Below are positions 10,258 through 19,889 of a stretch of 64,000 nt of DNA, one piece after another. Source of the DNA: Symsagittifera roscoffensis. Taxonomy: Eukaryota > Xenacoelomorpha > Acoela > Convolutidae. Under the pieces are notes generated by a model, which worked only from the letters and a program-made list of their open reading frames with translations, was not told where the DNA came from and searched no databases. The stretch lies in contig NC_087062.1 in assembly GCF_963678635.1 (NCBI RefSeq), positions 59,714,084 through 59,778,083 on the forward strand, read 5' to 3'. The translations under genes and the position numbers were made by a program. Within the stretch, counting starts at the first letter, position 1, and every line of letters begins with the position of its first letter.

Positions 10258-12156
10258 CTATGAACACTTCATCTTTTGTTTGTGATTGAATAAAGCATCC
10301 TCTAAGTATGTGATTGCATTTTTATTGAGTATGAGTGATCTAAAAATTTTGCTCATGAATGCTGAGAAAGCTGCTGGTTCTATGGATATGCCATAGAATA
10401 ATCTGTTAAATTCGTATTGTTGATTTCCAATAACGAATTGTGTTAATCTTCGCGATCGTTCGTCTAGAGGCATTTGATAATATGCACTATTCATGTCTGC
10501 GGTTGTGAAGTATTTACCGTTAATTTTTGTTAAAATTACTTGAATTGATTCTATTGGCCAATTAGATTTAGATTCATCAATGATTGAGTTGAGATATCTA
10601 GCGTCTAGAACTGTTTTCAGTGATTCTCCTTTAGCGAAAATATTAACAGGGTTAATAAAGGTGTTTTCTTTTGGTTGTTCTTCTTTATTTACTGGAGATA
10701 TGAGTTCGTATTGTTCTAGAATGTCAAGTAATCTATTAACTTTGTCATGTAAGTGAATTGATACTTTGCTTGCTCTTTGTTTTTTGTGAACTGCGTCAGG
10801 TTTCAAGGGTAAATGTAGTGGTGAAATTATTTTTCCAACGTCAAATTTAGATGTTGCACAAACTGTTGGATATCTTAACAGTAAATCGGCTAATTTTTCA
10901 ATTTCATTCTGTGTTATTTGAAAATGTTGAAAATTGAACATTGTCAAGAATTTTTGTTGTTGTTCTGTATAGTGTGATATTTTGAATATTGGTTTAAAAT
11001 AAGGTGTTTTCGTGAAATGGTCGGTGTTCCTTTTTTCATTGCTTATTATATTATTTATCGATAATTCTTCATCGAGAATTGTTGATTGACATATATCTAG
11101 TAGCTGTAATATGTTATTTACTCTGTATGCTACTTCTTTTGTGGGGGAAGTTGTTGCATTGGTTTCACAATATCCTAAGAGTCCTAATGGTAGGGTTAGT
11201 TTATATGGTGAATTATTATATACTTGTAGAGAAATGATATCGGAGTTTGAGTTTTTCATGTATTTGATGGATGAAATTGTTACTCTAAAAAATTTGTGAA
11301 TTGGTTTAAATTCAAGATCAGACATATAGAGTTGTTGTATGTTTTGACTTTTGCCGTATTGGTGAACTTGTTTAATCCGAATTTCGTAAATGTATCCTGA
11401 GAGTGGTTTAAGATGTTTTCTTTCTTTATTATGGATGGGGTAAAACTTTGAAAAGAATGGTGGTTGTTTGTTCATTTTTTGGAAGAATGTTAAAGCAGTG
11501 TTTTGCCTTCTTGTATATTTATCTTTTATATTAATTTTGCTGTCTAATAAATTGATAGTTGGTATGTATTTTGTGATGAATGGAATTCCAATAATATTGT
11601 GTTTTATATCTGTTATATGGAATGTTTGTTTAAATGGTTTATTTAGGAGTTTTTTTTGTTCCATTGTTTTAGTGGGAACGAGAAAAAGTTGAATTTTTCC
11701 ATAAATTGTTAAAGTTGAGCCTTGTGCTGTTTCTATTCTACTGGCTGTTTTTACAGGTGTTAGTTTCGGGTGTAGAGTTTTGATTTCCTTGCAAGTTGGA
11801 ATTTTTATGATATTCGATTCTGCTCCAGAGTCTATTAAAAAATCTGTTTCAAGGTCTGGTGGTTGAAATTCTTTACTCTTTGGACTTTCTAAAACAAAGG
11901 GGATTGTCCAAATTTTTTCTTTCGGTGTTTCTTTTGGTATATTTTGGTAAATGTGATTTGTACTAGAACTTGGTACTTGTTCCTTTTCAGGTTCGTGTAA
12001 TGTCGTTACATCATTTACTATTTGCTCGATTGGTATGTTACTATTTCTAGGTCTAGTGTGATAATCTAAAAGTAATTCCAATTGATTTTCATAGATATGT
12101 GAATGAAAAGGTTGTTCGTATGTAACGGTTTCATAGTCATTTTCAACTTCTATCAT
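10258..12156 (-). CDS. pol: Pol: retropepsin plus reverse transcriptase
   Basis: 632 codons. Residues about 105-115 contain the aspartic protease signature FLIDSGAESNII, with ITDIKHNIIGIPF later as the expected Ile-Ile-Gly flap partner region. Residues about 450-630 are the reverse transcriptase: FTTADMNSAYYQMPLD carries the first catalytic Asp, RLFYGISIEPAAFS is the template-grip block, and TYLEDALF stands where Ty3/gypsy enzymes have YxDD. The YLED replacement loses one catalytic Asp of the pair. The frame breaks right after this, by a shift near 10275, with the thumb continuing in another frame. The start Met is uncertain, because gag-pol fusion by frameshift is usual. Confidence 0.85.
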   Translation of the reverse strand: MIEVENDYETVTYEQPFHSHIYENQLELLLDYHTRPRNSNIPIEQIVNDVTTLHEPEKEQVPSSSTNHIYQNIPKETPKEKIWTIPFVLESPKSKEFQPPDLETDFLIDSGAESNIIKIPTCKEIKTLHPKLTPVKTASRIETAQGSTLTIYGKIQLFLVPTKTMEQKKLLNKPFKQTFHITDIKHNIIGIPFITKYIPTINLLDSKINIKDKYTRRQNTALTFFQKMNKQPPFFSKFYPIHNKERKHLKPLSGYIYEIRIKQVHQYGKSQNIQQLYMSDLEFKPIHKFFRVTISSIKYMKNSNSDIISLQVYNNSPYKLTLPLGLLGYCETNATTSPTKEVAYRVNNILQLLDICQSTILDEELSINNIISNEKRNTDHFTKTPYFKPIFKISHYTEQQQKFLTMFNFQHFQITQNEIEKLADLLLRYPTVCATSKFDVGKIISPLHLPLKPDAVHKKQRASKVSIHLHDKVNRLLDILEQYELISPVNKEEQPKENTFINPVNIFAKGESLKTVLDARYLNSIIDESKSNWPIESIQVILTKINGKYFTTADMNSAYYQMPLDERSRRLTQFVIGNQQYEFNRLFYGISIEPAAFSAFMSKIFRSLILNKNAITYLEDALFNHKQKMKCS

Positions 12157-12236
12157 GTTGACTAAAATTGTGTTTTCTGTATCTTTTCACTGTCTGTAGA
12201 TTCGCAATTAATGTGATTTAATTGTAATTCAGTAGT

Positions 12237-12812
12237 TTACGTGTTGTCAATACCAGGGGGTCTGAATTTTTTTTTTTTTTCAGTTGTTTGTTTTTGATTT
12301 ATTTGTCTTTGATGTTTTGGTGTATTGCTTCTAAATTTGTTTCGGGAATCTGAATAACGTGTGTTATTTCTATTAGGTGATTGAGAGTAGTTTCTTTGTC
12401 TAATGCTATAGTTTGAATTCCTACTTTGTGAGTTATCTCGTGATCTGTTTTGATAACTGTTATGATTAGATCTTTGGTGGTTTGATCTGTTATTTGAATA
12501 AGCTCGTGATCGATTGTAATATCGTTGATTTCGATTATTCCAATAGCTTCTGTTTCTATTGTTGGAATAATTTCTATGTCTATTGTATGATGAATTTCTT
12601 GATCTATCATTTGAATAGTGTCTATTCCTAGAATGTGAATGGGAACTGGTATCAAACGAATAATTTGGTCTATTTGAGTTTGGTCGTAAATAATTATTTC
12701 GATATTGAGTATTTCGACTGTGTGATCGACTATATCTGTTTTGTGAGGAATTACGTGAATTCCTTAGGTCTGGTGTTCTACCTCTGTAGTTGGAGTTATA
12801 AGGTGATTGATT
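12237..12812 (-). CDS. Nucleocapsid R/S/N-rich tail (gag C-terminus)
   Basis: In this frame the region is open and encodes a highly basic Arg/Ser/Asn/Tyr-rich tail (pattern RNRHYSNDRSR) ending KFRPPGIDNT. That suits an RNA-binding nucleocapsid end after the CCHC knuckle. The Ile/Thr-rich frame at 12299-12655 is its shadow. An in-frame TGA lies just upstream, and the knuckle is in a different frame, so gag has at least one frameshift here. Confidence 0.65.
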   Translation of the reverse strand, partial: NQSPYNSNYRGRTPDLRNSRNSSQNRYSRSHSRNTQYRNNYLRPNSNRPNYSFDTSSHSHSRNRHYSNDRSRNSSYNRHRNYSNNRNRSYWNNRNQRYYNRSRAYSNNRSNHQRSNHNSYQNRSRDNSQSRNSNYSIRQRNYSQSPNRNNTRYSDSRNKFRSNTPKHQRQINQKQTTEKKKKFRPPGIDNT

Positions 12813-12973
12813 TCATGAGTAATTTGAGCTGTTTGGAAGTAATTTTCCAGAGTTATTATTAGTGTGAGTATTTTTATTTGGTAGATTTTGATCTTTTTCA
12901 TGTATTGATAAAATGATTTGTTTGGTTCCTTGTACTTTTGTGGTTTATTCTGACTGTCTTGTTGTTTTTGTCT

Positions 12974-13015
12974 GCATTCAGCAATTCTATGTCCGCATCT
13001 TCGGCAATAGTTACA
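12974..13015 (-). other. CCHC zinc knuckle of gag
   Basis: Fourteen codons read CNYCRRCGHRIAEC, a perfect C-x2-C-x4-H-x4-C retroviral zinc knuckle with one extra Cys. It binds genomic RNA for packaging. The frame around it is short because flanking frameshifts break the gag ORF. It is identical in the second copy at 20627-20668. Confidence 0.9.
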
Positions 13016-13399
13016 CCATTTTTTGGATGATGGTTAACCTTTAAAGTTTGGATTTTTCTCATATATATTCAAAATTTCAGTTGTTTTTTCGGATAAATCT
13101 GTAGTTGTATATATTATTTATTTGTGTTGTAGTTGTTTGAATATTATTAACATATTGTAGTTTTGAGATTTTCTGTTTCTTCCAGTTTCATAGAGGTTTC
13201 TGCTTGTTCTAGTTTATCTACTAGTTTTCTAAAATCTAAATCTGGTTCTCGATTTGAGGAAGGATGTGATGCTCTCTTTTTGATTGCTGTTTTTCGTAAT
13301 TGAGGTGTTAGAGTCATCGTTAAAATTTCTGTCAGTTTTGTGTTTTTATAATCGTGAGTATTTAGTGAGTATGCTATAATCGTGTTTCGATCCTTACTG

Positions 13400-13888
13400 C
13401 TAGTTGTTTGATCGTTTCCTTTGGTAGTCTACGGATTTAATTGCATAAAACTCTTTGTTTTGTTTAATCCTTTCAGAAACAGACATTTTTGAAAATTCTT
13501 GTGTGAATCTTTTCCAGTCTGATTTTATTTCTATAGGTAAAACAGAAAACCATTTTTGAGCTGCGCCATCAAGTGTGGTTTGTATTAACGCTGTGCTTCT
13601 ATGTATCCAATTTTGGTGAAGTGGTGTATTTATTGGTTCAGGTCCTATATTCAAGATTAAATTTGCTGTGACTGCAATTAAATAATCTTCTACAGAAAAT
13701 TCAGGGTCTGTACCGGTGAATACCATCAATGGTTTGTTTGATGTTATTGATGATCCACCCATTAGGTATGGATTCATAGTCATTTGAAGTGATTCTGCGG
13801 CATTTGGCATTTGTGAAAAATTTGTAAGTTGACTTTTTGTGATCTCATGTTGTCGTAGGTGATAAGGTAGTGGGATTTCATTTTGCAT
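13400..13888 (-). CDS. Gag capsid-type ORF
   Basis: 162 codons. The middle (MVFTGTDPEFSVEDYLIAV, later LDGAAQKWFSVLP and DWKRFTQEFSKM) follows the capsid pattern of Ty3/gypsy gag: F-x-G, a helical stretch, Leu-x-Gly-x-Ala-x-x-Trp, Trp-x-x-Phe. The ATG follows the stop of the preceding ORF directly (TAAATG in the second copy), so translation probably couples or reinitiates. It self-assembles into the virus-like particle in related elements. The end differs from copy 2 by one substitution and a few residues. Confidence 0.8.
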   Translation of the reverse strand: MQNEIPLPYHLRQHEITKSQLTNFSQMPNAAESLQMTMNPYLMGGSSITSNKPLMVFTGTDPEFSVEDYLIAVTANLILNIGPEPINTPLHQNWIHRSTALIQTTLDGAAQKWFSVLPIEIKSDWKRFTQEFSKMSVSERIKQNKEFYAIKSVDYQRKRSNN

Positions 13889-15514
13889 TTAGGTTGGTTG
13901 ATAATAATCTGTATTAACTGGAATTTGTGAGTAAAAATCATTATTTTGAGATGCGTGATTTGGTCTAGGTTGCCGCGTATGTTGTTCTTGTGTATATGGT
14001 TCAAAAATATCTGGTTGATGTACGTGATAAGAGTGGAGTCTTTGATTTTGGTCATAAAAATCTTCATCATCTGATGAAAGATAATTAGGAGTGTAATAAA
14101 GTCTTTTATATTTATTTTGGTTATGTTGTTTATTGTTTTTATTTTGTTGAAAAAATTGATAATTTTCACTTTGGTCTTGTGAAATTCGTGGGTAATCATG
14201 AAAATTTACTGAATGTGTTGTTGGATTTTAGAAATTTTGTCTTTGTGAAAATAAATGATTTTGCGTATTTGTACGAGGGAGTTTAGATGTTTGTGGTCTA
14301 TTTACATAGTTATAATTGTGTTCTGCAAAATTGTTTCTAGTGACTGTTCTTTGTTTTTGTGTTGGTTTCGTCATTCGTCTAAGCGTTTGATGATCCATAC
14401 GTGAATATTTTGGAACAACGGAGGGTTTAACCGTAGATTGTAATGTTATCTGTGGTAAGATTGGGTTTTTAGGTCTTGGAGTTGTAAGATTTGGTTGTAC
14501 TGGTAAAATACTCTGTTGTGTTGTTGTTACTGTTGTAACTACTTCTTCATTTGTGAAATGTGATGGTGTTTCAATATCTTGTTGTGTAAGATTCCTATTT
14601 CCATTTAAGTTTTTTTGTTGTATGAGGGTTGAGTTTAAACTATTATTTCCTATTCTATCGGGTAGAAACGAATTATAATTTAGAGGTGTTGTAACAGCTG
14701 TGAGTGGGTATACTTTAAAATAGTCTTTGTTGATTGAGATTGTGCTGATTGCTTGACTTGAAATATCTGTTGGTATGTTCAAGAATAGTGGATGAGACCA
14801 TTCAGGGTCCCAAACATAATCTGATTGTTCTGCTAAGACAATTTCATCAGTTGAATTTTGGAGGCCAAAATTTTTTCTTGCTTGTGAGAATAAATCAACA
14901 TTGTGTGTGAAATAGTCAATGATAATCCAGGCTACGATTTTTTGTAAATCGTGTTTGACATTTTGTGAAACTTCGTTACTGGTTAAATTTTCACGGATTG
15001 TGTTTAAATGTTCGGAGAATATTGCAATTTCATGTCTTACAGTTGTGTGTTTTGATGTTTGAATTGGTGAAGATCCTTGGGATTCTGGTTTTTCTAGTAT
15101 AGATAGATAGCTATAAATTATTTGAAATAGTTCGTTAGTGAATATTGAATTTTCTCTGTGTGAATTTTGGTGTTGTTTATTTTTTATGTATTCGGTGAAT
15201 ACTTTTGAAAAATCTATATCTACGTCGTCTGTTTGAAGTAGATATCTACCATGAAATTTACTTGGTGAATGGATTTCTATAGTATAGATTCCGTACTGTT
15301 GTGTTAGGTTACATATTCCTTTTAGATAGTGATCGATAATTTGTCTTTTGATCTTTACTTCTGGAAATTCTGCTGTGCATGGACTAATTCTTTTTTCAAA
15401 CAAATTTGCGATTAAATTTAGACAAAATTGTGTTAGTCCTCTATCATCAGTGAGTGAATTGATTAAAAATAGGAGGATGGAGTTTTCATCTTCGCTTTCT
15501 TCATTTTGACTCAT
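13889..15514 (-). pseudogene. First gag-region ORF, interrupted by a stop
   Basis: Starts MSQNEESEDENSILLF. It is open for 428 codons to 14228, where CAA has become TAA. Copy 2 (21541-23166) has CAA and reads 541 codons, so this copy is a nonsense mutant. The N-terminal about 250 residues are protein-like, with an acidic start. The C-terminal half is Gln/Asn/Thr-rich and disordered. No domain recognised; a matrix or extra structural protein is plausible because it directly precedes the capsid ORF. The tail continues in frame to 13889 after the stop. Confidence 0.7.
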
Positions 15515-15604
15515 TTTTGTGTTTTATAACTGTCAATTTGCTGTTTTCAATGTGTTTTATTGGTTGATTCCAATTGTATAGACGTACTGGTTTATTTTTA
15601 TATG

Positions 15605-15954
15605 TCTTTTTCATTTTTCATTTTCCTTGTATTGATGATTTTGATGTGGTTTCCGAGTCAGAAAAATATAGTGTATCATTAACTTGGTAGTTTTCATTTA
15701 CAGAGTCTTTTAATCTGTAAAGTTCTTCCAAATTACTTGTTTCTGATTCGGAGACTGCGTTTCTTCGTTTTGAAAATATTCTTCGTATAATCTGTCTGTT
15801 TGCTTAAAACTTTTCTTGTGATTGTTTGTCGTTTCATTCTAATATATCCTATTGACTGTGTGTGTGGAGTGATTACGAGGTCATATTTTTTGTTGTTTAT
15901 TTCACAATTGTGTAGTATGATTGTTGGTTTATTTCCTAAGTGGTCTAGTGACAT
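15605..15954 (-). CDS. Small leader ORFs upstream of gag
   Basis: The frame 15954-15733 encodes 73 residues (MSLDHLGNKPTIILHNCEI, then basic, ending SLRIRNK). A second frame from about 15770 to 15625 reads on as RNAVSESETSNLEELYRL and ends SKSSIQGK. They may be one small protein split by a frameshift. Both are conserved in copy 2 (23377-23598). Function unknown. Confidence 0.4.
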
Positions 15955-17263
15955 AAGGTTTGAGATGACGGATGCAATATTTGAATTAGTGATTTTTAAT
16001 GCTTAATTTGTTAGTTTTTACAATTTTTTCGGTTAGCCTAACTTGGGTAGCAAATGTCAGGGTGGGAGAGAAAAGTAAATATCGCTTCTTGAGAATGATT
16101 GTTACTCTCTCGTGACTAGTCTAAGTTAAGGTGTTAACTTACTTAATCTTACTTAGGGGTAGTGATTGTATTCAAGGGTTGGAGAATAGTAAATCGATCC
16201 ACAAGGTTCAGGTATAATTAGAACACAAGTAGTTCGTTAGATAATATTTTAAACTTACTAAGTTTAATTATTATCCTGGGTCAGGTAAGAGAGGGGGGGG
16301 TCAAGTGAAGGATGAATAACCGAAGTTCTTCACTGTTTATCCTGATTGGAATGGTTAGTGTGATTGAAAAATTTCTATTAGTCTTGGGTCTTGAGAAAAG
16401 GTTGGATAAAGAATCGACGTTTGAGGTCGTTAGACACTTTACTAAATGTGTGAGGGAGAACAAAATTGTTCTACTTGATCCAAGGATAAGCCTTGATGAT
16501 CAGGATTTAAAATTAATGGAATTAAATTAATTTATATAAAAGTGAATTATAGATCCAAGGAAAGCCTTGATGATCTGTTAAGTTTAAAAGGTTTAATTGA
16601 AGTAAAAATAAAAAACAAGATAGGATAGGATAGGCCTTCATGTTTTAAGGTAAACTTTAATTGATAGAAAATTTTAATTTATTAGTTTTCGATGATGTTA
16701 GTGGGTTTATGATTTGCTGTTATGTTTTAGGAGATGAAGCTGAGATGAAGAGATGATTTGTATATTACTAACAATCTGTGTGTTTACTAACTAATTTTTA
16801 TAATTATATTTTCAATAAACATTTTCTCTAGATATCTTTTTAAATTTACTGCAGATTAAAGGGAACGACTAGGGGCTGTTTTTATCAGTCGGTATTGTAC
16901 AATAATAAGTTAGCGCCTGAAATTATCGGTGAAGATTTTTCTTCAAAGATTCTATGTTTGCAAATGAAAATCTAAATTCTTTGCTAATAAAACTCTAAAT
17001 ATAAAAGTTTGTGTTGGCTTTTGCCATACGACCAAGAAACTTATGGGTAAGTTCCGTTGTAGTCGTTTATCGTCTCTTGTCCGAGTTCTTTTTCCAATAC
17101 CGGGTAATTCTCGTATTGTTCGGAATAATGGCTCTAATCTATTGAGTCGTAGAGACATTTCAATTAAATTATTGTCGTGTAACATTTTTGAGAAGGTTTT
17201 TTGTCTAAGTCTAATCTGTTTTTGGTTAGTTCTAAGCTATTTTGTTCCTTAAGGTCTTATTCG
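15955..17263 (-). other. Long untranslated leader of the LTR element
   Basis: Thirteen hundred bases between the primer-binding site and the first small ORF, with no coding frame that I trust. It holds a run of eight C (minus strand) near 16286 that is longer in copy 2, and a short GGATA tandem array near 16624. The 60- to 77-codon frames on both strands are low-information. It could carry packaging or splice signals; nothing specific is visible. Confidence 0.5.
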
Positions 17264-17281
17264 AGACTTATGGTCGCACCA
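17264..17281 (-). other. Primer-binding site
   Basis: Two bases after the 5' LTR end (CA, then TC) the minus strand reads TGGTGCGACCATAAGTCT. Its complement ends GGTCGCACCA, which looks like a tRNA acceptor end with CCA, the normal minus-strand primer in LTR elements. I cannot name the tRNA. It is repeated in copy 2 at 24913-24930. Confidence 0.75.
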
Positions 17282-17411
17282 GATGAGTTGGGATGGATGT
17301 CTAACTCATAAAGTAACTTCAGATAAGGTACACCGTCTGCTCGTCCCGCTATCTTATTTTCGGCCGGATAGATTCGTGCAACATCTTAGTCTAATACCGA
17401 TCTTAATCTTA

Positions 17412-17419
17412 CTTTTATA
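17412..17419 (-). promoter_or_regulatory. TATA box in the 5' LTR
   Basis: TATAAAAG on the minus strand, about 245 bases from the LTR start. It would direct transcription into the leader and gag. Present in copy 2 at 25061-25068, destroyed in the 3' LTR. Confidence 0.6.
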
Positions 17420-17516
17420 TCTCTTAGTCTCAATAGATCTAGAGTATACTGGTTTTGTTACGAGTCGGTCTCTTGGAGAAAGCAAGTAGGTTGTAAGTTA
17501 AATTTAAAATGCTCTG

Positions 17517-17544
17517 GTGCTGAAATTACAAGTAATTTCAGCAC
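17517..17544. repeat. 13-bp palindrome in LTR U3
   Basis: GTGCTGAAATTAC, two bases AA, then the exact reverse complement. It is conserved in copy 2 (25166-25193) and one base off in the 3' LTR. A protein-binding dyad or cruciform is possible; no known site recognised. Confidence 0.75.
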
Positions 17545-17661
17545 TTACAAATAAGTGGGTTGTTAGTTTGATGGAGTGTGATTGGTTAGTATTTAATATT
17601 TTATAGGGATAAAATATCTAATTTATAACCAATAATAAAATATAGTTTGGATCAAGTTCCA

Positions 17662-18594
17662 AAATTGAACGCTTTTGATAATGCTGGCCATATATGGCTT
17701 AGATAGACATTCAAACAAGCTAAGGATTTGTAATTATTTTGCATGGTTAGAAATTCGCGGATCGCATCATAAGTTCTTTCTTGGACACTGAGGATTCGTA
17801 TTCAATCAATAGCCAAAAATTCACGCGCAAGTTGGCTCTTTTGTTCTTCCACACAAGTGCGCATCAAACTTGTGGCGTAACGATTTGTGACTAAGTGTAT
17901 TCCCAATGTAATCTTTAATCTCAGATTTGGCAAGGTAGTTTTAGATAAACTTCAAGATTAGAAAAAACCTGTGCTTTCGATTGAAGTCGTAAAATCTGCC
18001 AGGGTAGTTGAGAAAAACCTATTTCCAAAAACCGGTAGAAAATTCTAAGTTGATCAATTTCTATGGTCATTACCTTCATCTTTTAGCTTTAGGACAGAGC
18101 ATTATGCAATGAGGAGTCGAATGACTGGTTTTGCGATTCAACCTTTAATCTTGTATTTTGCAGGATAGTTTTCAAAAAGTAAAAACTTCGAATTACTCAA
18201 AAAAATTTAGGTCATAACGCATAACTCTTCCTCAAAAAAATTAGGGCGTAGCTTAATGTATTGGATATCCCAATAACTTGTTTTTTTTTTTTACTTTTTC
18301 ATCTCATATTTGGCGGGGTAGTTTACGAGAAAATAAAATCTAAAAAGTTAGGTATAAAAATCCCCCACTGAAACGTTCGAAGGCCATATAGAGTCGGGTA
18401 AAGTTAGAAAAGACTAGCAGAAAATGCCGAACATTGCGGGTCTTTTTATTGTTAGCTTTTTAAAAAATTATTTGAGTGTTTATCCCAAAAAAAAACTTTT
18501 TTTTGTGAAAGCAAGAATTTCAAAAGCGTCTCAAAATTTAAAATCCTGAAAACCAATAAGTAAAATTGTTACGTAATCTGGAGATTAAAAAACA
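17662..18594. repeat. Flanking DNA, copied together with the element
   Basis: Non-coding sequence that recurs almost unchanged at 25311-26175. It begins with the AAAT target duplication. An extra piece of about 77 bases (around 18490-18566) is present here and absent from the second copy. No ORF or recognised repeat inside. Because it lies outside the LTR, its duplication shows that the whole locus was duplicated. Confidence 0.85.
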
Positions 18595-19809
18595 TGTTAA
18601 AAATTTTTGTCGTTCTTTGGTGTAATTTGTTATATTAAACGTCGGTTTAAAATATGGTGTTTTTGTGAAGTAATCTGTATTTCTTTTTTTATTACTTATT
18701 ATATTATTTATGGATAATTCTTCGTCAAGAATTGTTGATTGACATATATCTAGTAGTTGTAATATATTATTTACTCTGTATGCTACTTCTTTTGTGGGGG
18801 AAGTTGTTGCATTGGTTTCACAATATCCTAAGAGTCCTAATGGTAGGGTTAGTTTATATGGTGAATTATTATATACTTGTAGAGAAATGATATCGGAGTT
18901 TGAGTTTTTCATGTATTTGATGGATGAAATTGTTACTCTAAAAAATTTGTGAATTGGTTTAAATTCAAGATCAGACATATAGAGTTGTTGTATGTTTTGA
19001 CTTTTGCCGTATTGGTGAACTTGTTTAATCCGAATTTCGTAAATGTATCCTGAGAGTGGTTTAAGATGTTTTCTTTCTTTATTATGGATGGGGTAAAACT
19101 TTGAAAAGAATGGTGGTTGTTTGTTCATTTTTTGGAAGAATGTTAAAGCAGTGTTTTGCCTTCTTGTATATTTATCTTTTATATTAATTTTGCTGTCTAA
19201 TAAATTGATAGTTGGTATGTATTTTGTGATGAATGGAATTCCAATAATATTGTGTTTTATATCTGTTATATGGAATGTTTGTTTAAATGGTTTATTTAGG
19301 AGTTTTTTTTGTTCCATTGTTTTAGTGGGAACGAGAAAAAGTTGAATTTTTCCATAAATTGTTAAAGTTGAGCCTTGTGCTGTTTCTATTCTACTGGCTG
19401 TTTTTACAGGTGTTAGTTTCGGGTGTAGAGTTTTGATTTCCTTGCAAGTTGGAATTTTTATGATATTCGATTCTGCTCCAGAGTCTATTAAAAAATCTGT
19501 TTCAAGGTCTGGTGGTTGAAATTCTTTACTCTTTGGACTTTCTAAAACAAAGGGGATTGTCCAAATTTTTTCTTTCGGTGTTTCTTTTGGTATATTTTGG
19601 TAAATGTGATTTGTACTAGAACTTGGTACTTGTTCTTTTTCAGGTTCGTGTAATTTCGTTACATCATTTACTATTTGCTCGATTGGTATGTTACTATTTC
19701 TAGGTCTAGTGTGATAATCTAAAAGTAATTCCAATTGATTTTCATAGATATGTGAATGAAAAGGTTGTTCGTATGTAACGGTTTCATAGTCATTTTCAAC
19801 TTCTATCAT
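18595..19809 (-). pseudogene. pol: Truncated pol (protease and RT N-terminal region), copy 2
   Basis: 423 codons starting MIEVENDYETVTYE as in copy 1. The protease signature FLIDSGAESNII is intact. Homology stops at QKFLT, around 18595, where the duplication breakpoint fuses pol to flanking DNA; the last about 15 residues of the open frame (to 18538) are junction sequence. The RT catalytic region is absent. The last 40 genuine residues differ more from copy 1 than the rest does. Confidence 0.85.
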
Positions 19810-19889
19810 GTTGACTAAAATTGTGTTTTCTGTATCTTTTCACTGTATGTAGATTCGCAATTAATGTGATTTAATTGTAGTTCAGTAGT

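Larger units (their letters stand above)
1875..17661 (-). mobile_element. Long LTR retrotransposon (Ty3/gypsy-like), defective
   Basis: A 15.8-kb element reads on the minus strand. It is bounded by 378-bp LTRs (1875-2252 and 17284-17661) that begin TG and end CA, and both ends are flanked by AAAT on the plus strand (1871-1874 and 17662-17665). In element order it holds: 5' LTR, tRNA primer-binding site, long leader, a first gag-type ORF, a capsid ORF, a CCHC knuckle and R/S/N-rich tail, a protease-RT ORF, RNase H and an integrase N-terminal remnant, env-like frames, a P/S/T-rich ORF region, and the 3' LTR. It is non-functional: I see frameshifts in pol, no integrase core, and a 1809-bp internal tandem duplication at 3211-6828. 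The two LTRs differ at about 20 of 378 positions by eye, so the insertion is not recent. Confidence 0.85.
17284..17661 (-). repeat. 5' LTR of the element
   Basis: 378 bp, TGGAACTTG to CCCAACTCA on the minus strand. It is nearly identical to the LTR at 24933-25310 (one difference seen) and about 5 percent different from the 3' LTR at 1875. It contains a TATA box (17412-17419) and a 13-bp palindrome (17517-17544), so the U3 promoter looks intact. Confidence 0.92.

Noticed and set aside
12299-12655. 118-codon Ile/Thr/His-rich ORF (and its copy at 19952-20308)
   Set aside because: It is the shadow of the R/S/N-rich nucleocapsid frame, which is open over a longer stretch and follows the CCHC knuckle as in gag proteins.
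16312-16530. 72-codon plus-strand ORF in the LTR leader (and 23962-24180)
   Set aside because: Opposite to the element's strand, conserved only because the units are recent duplicates; overlaps another random frame.
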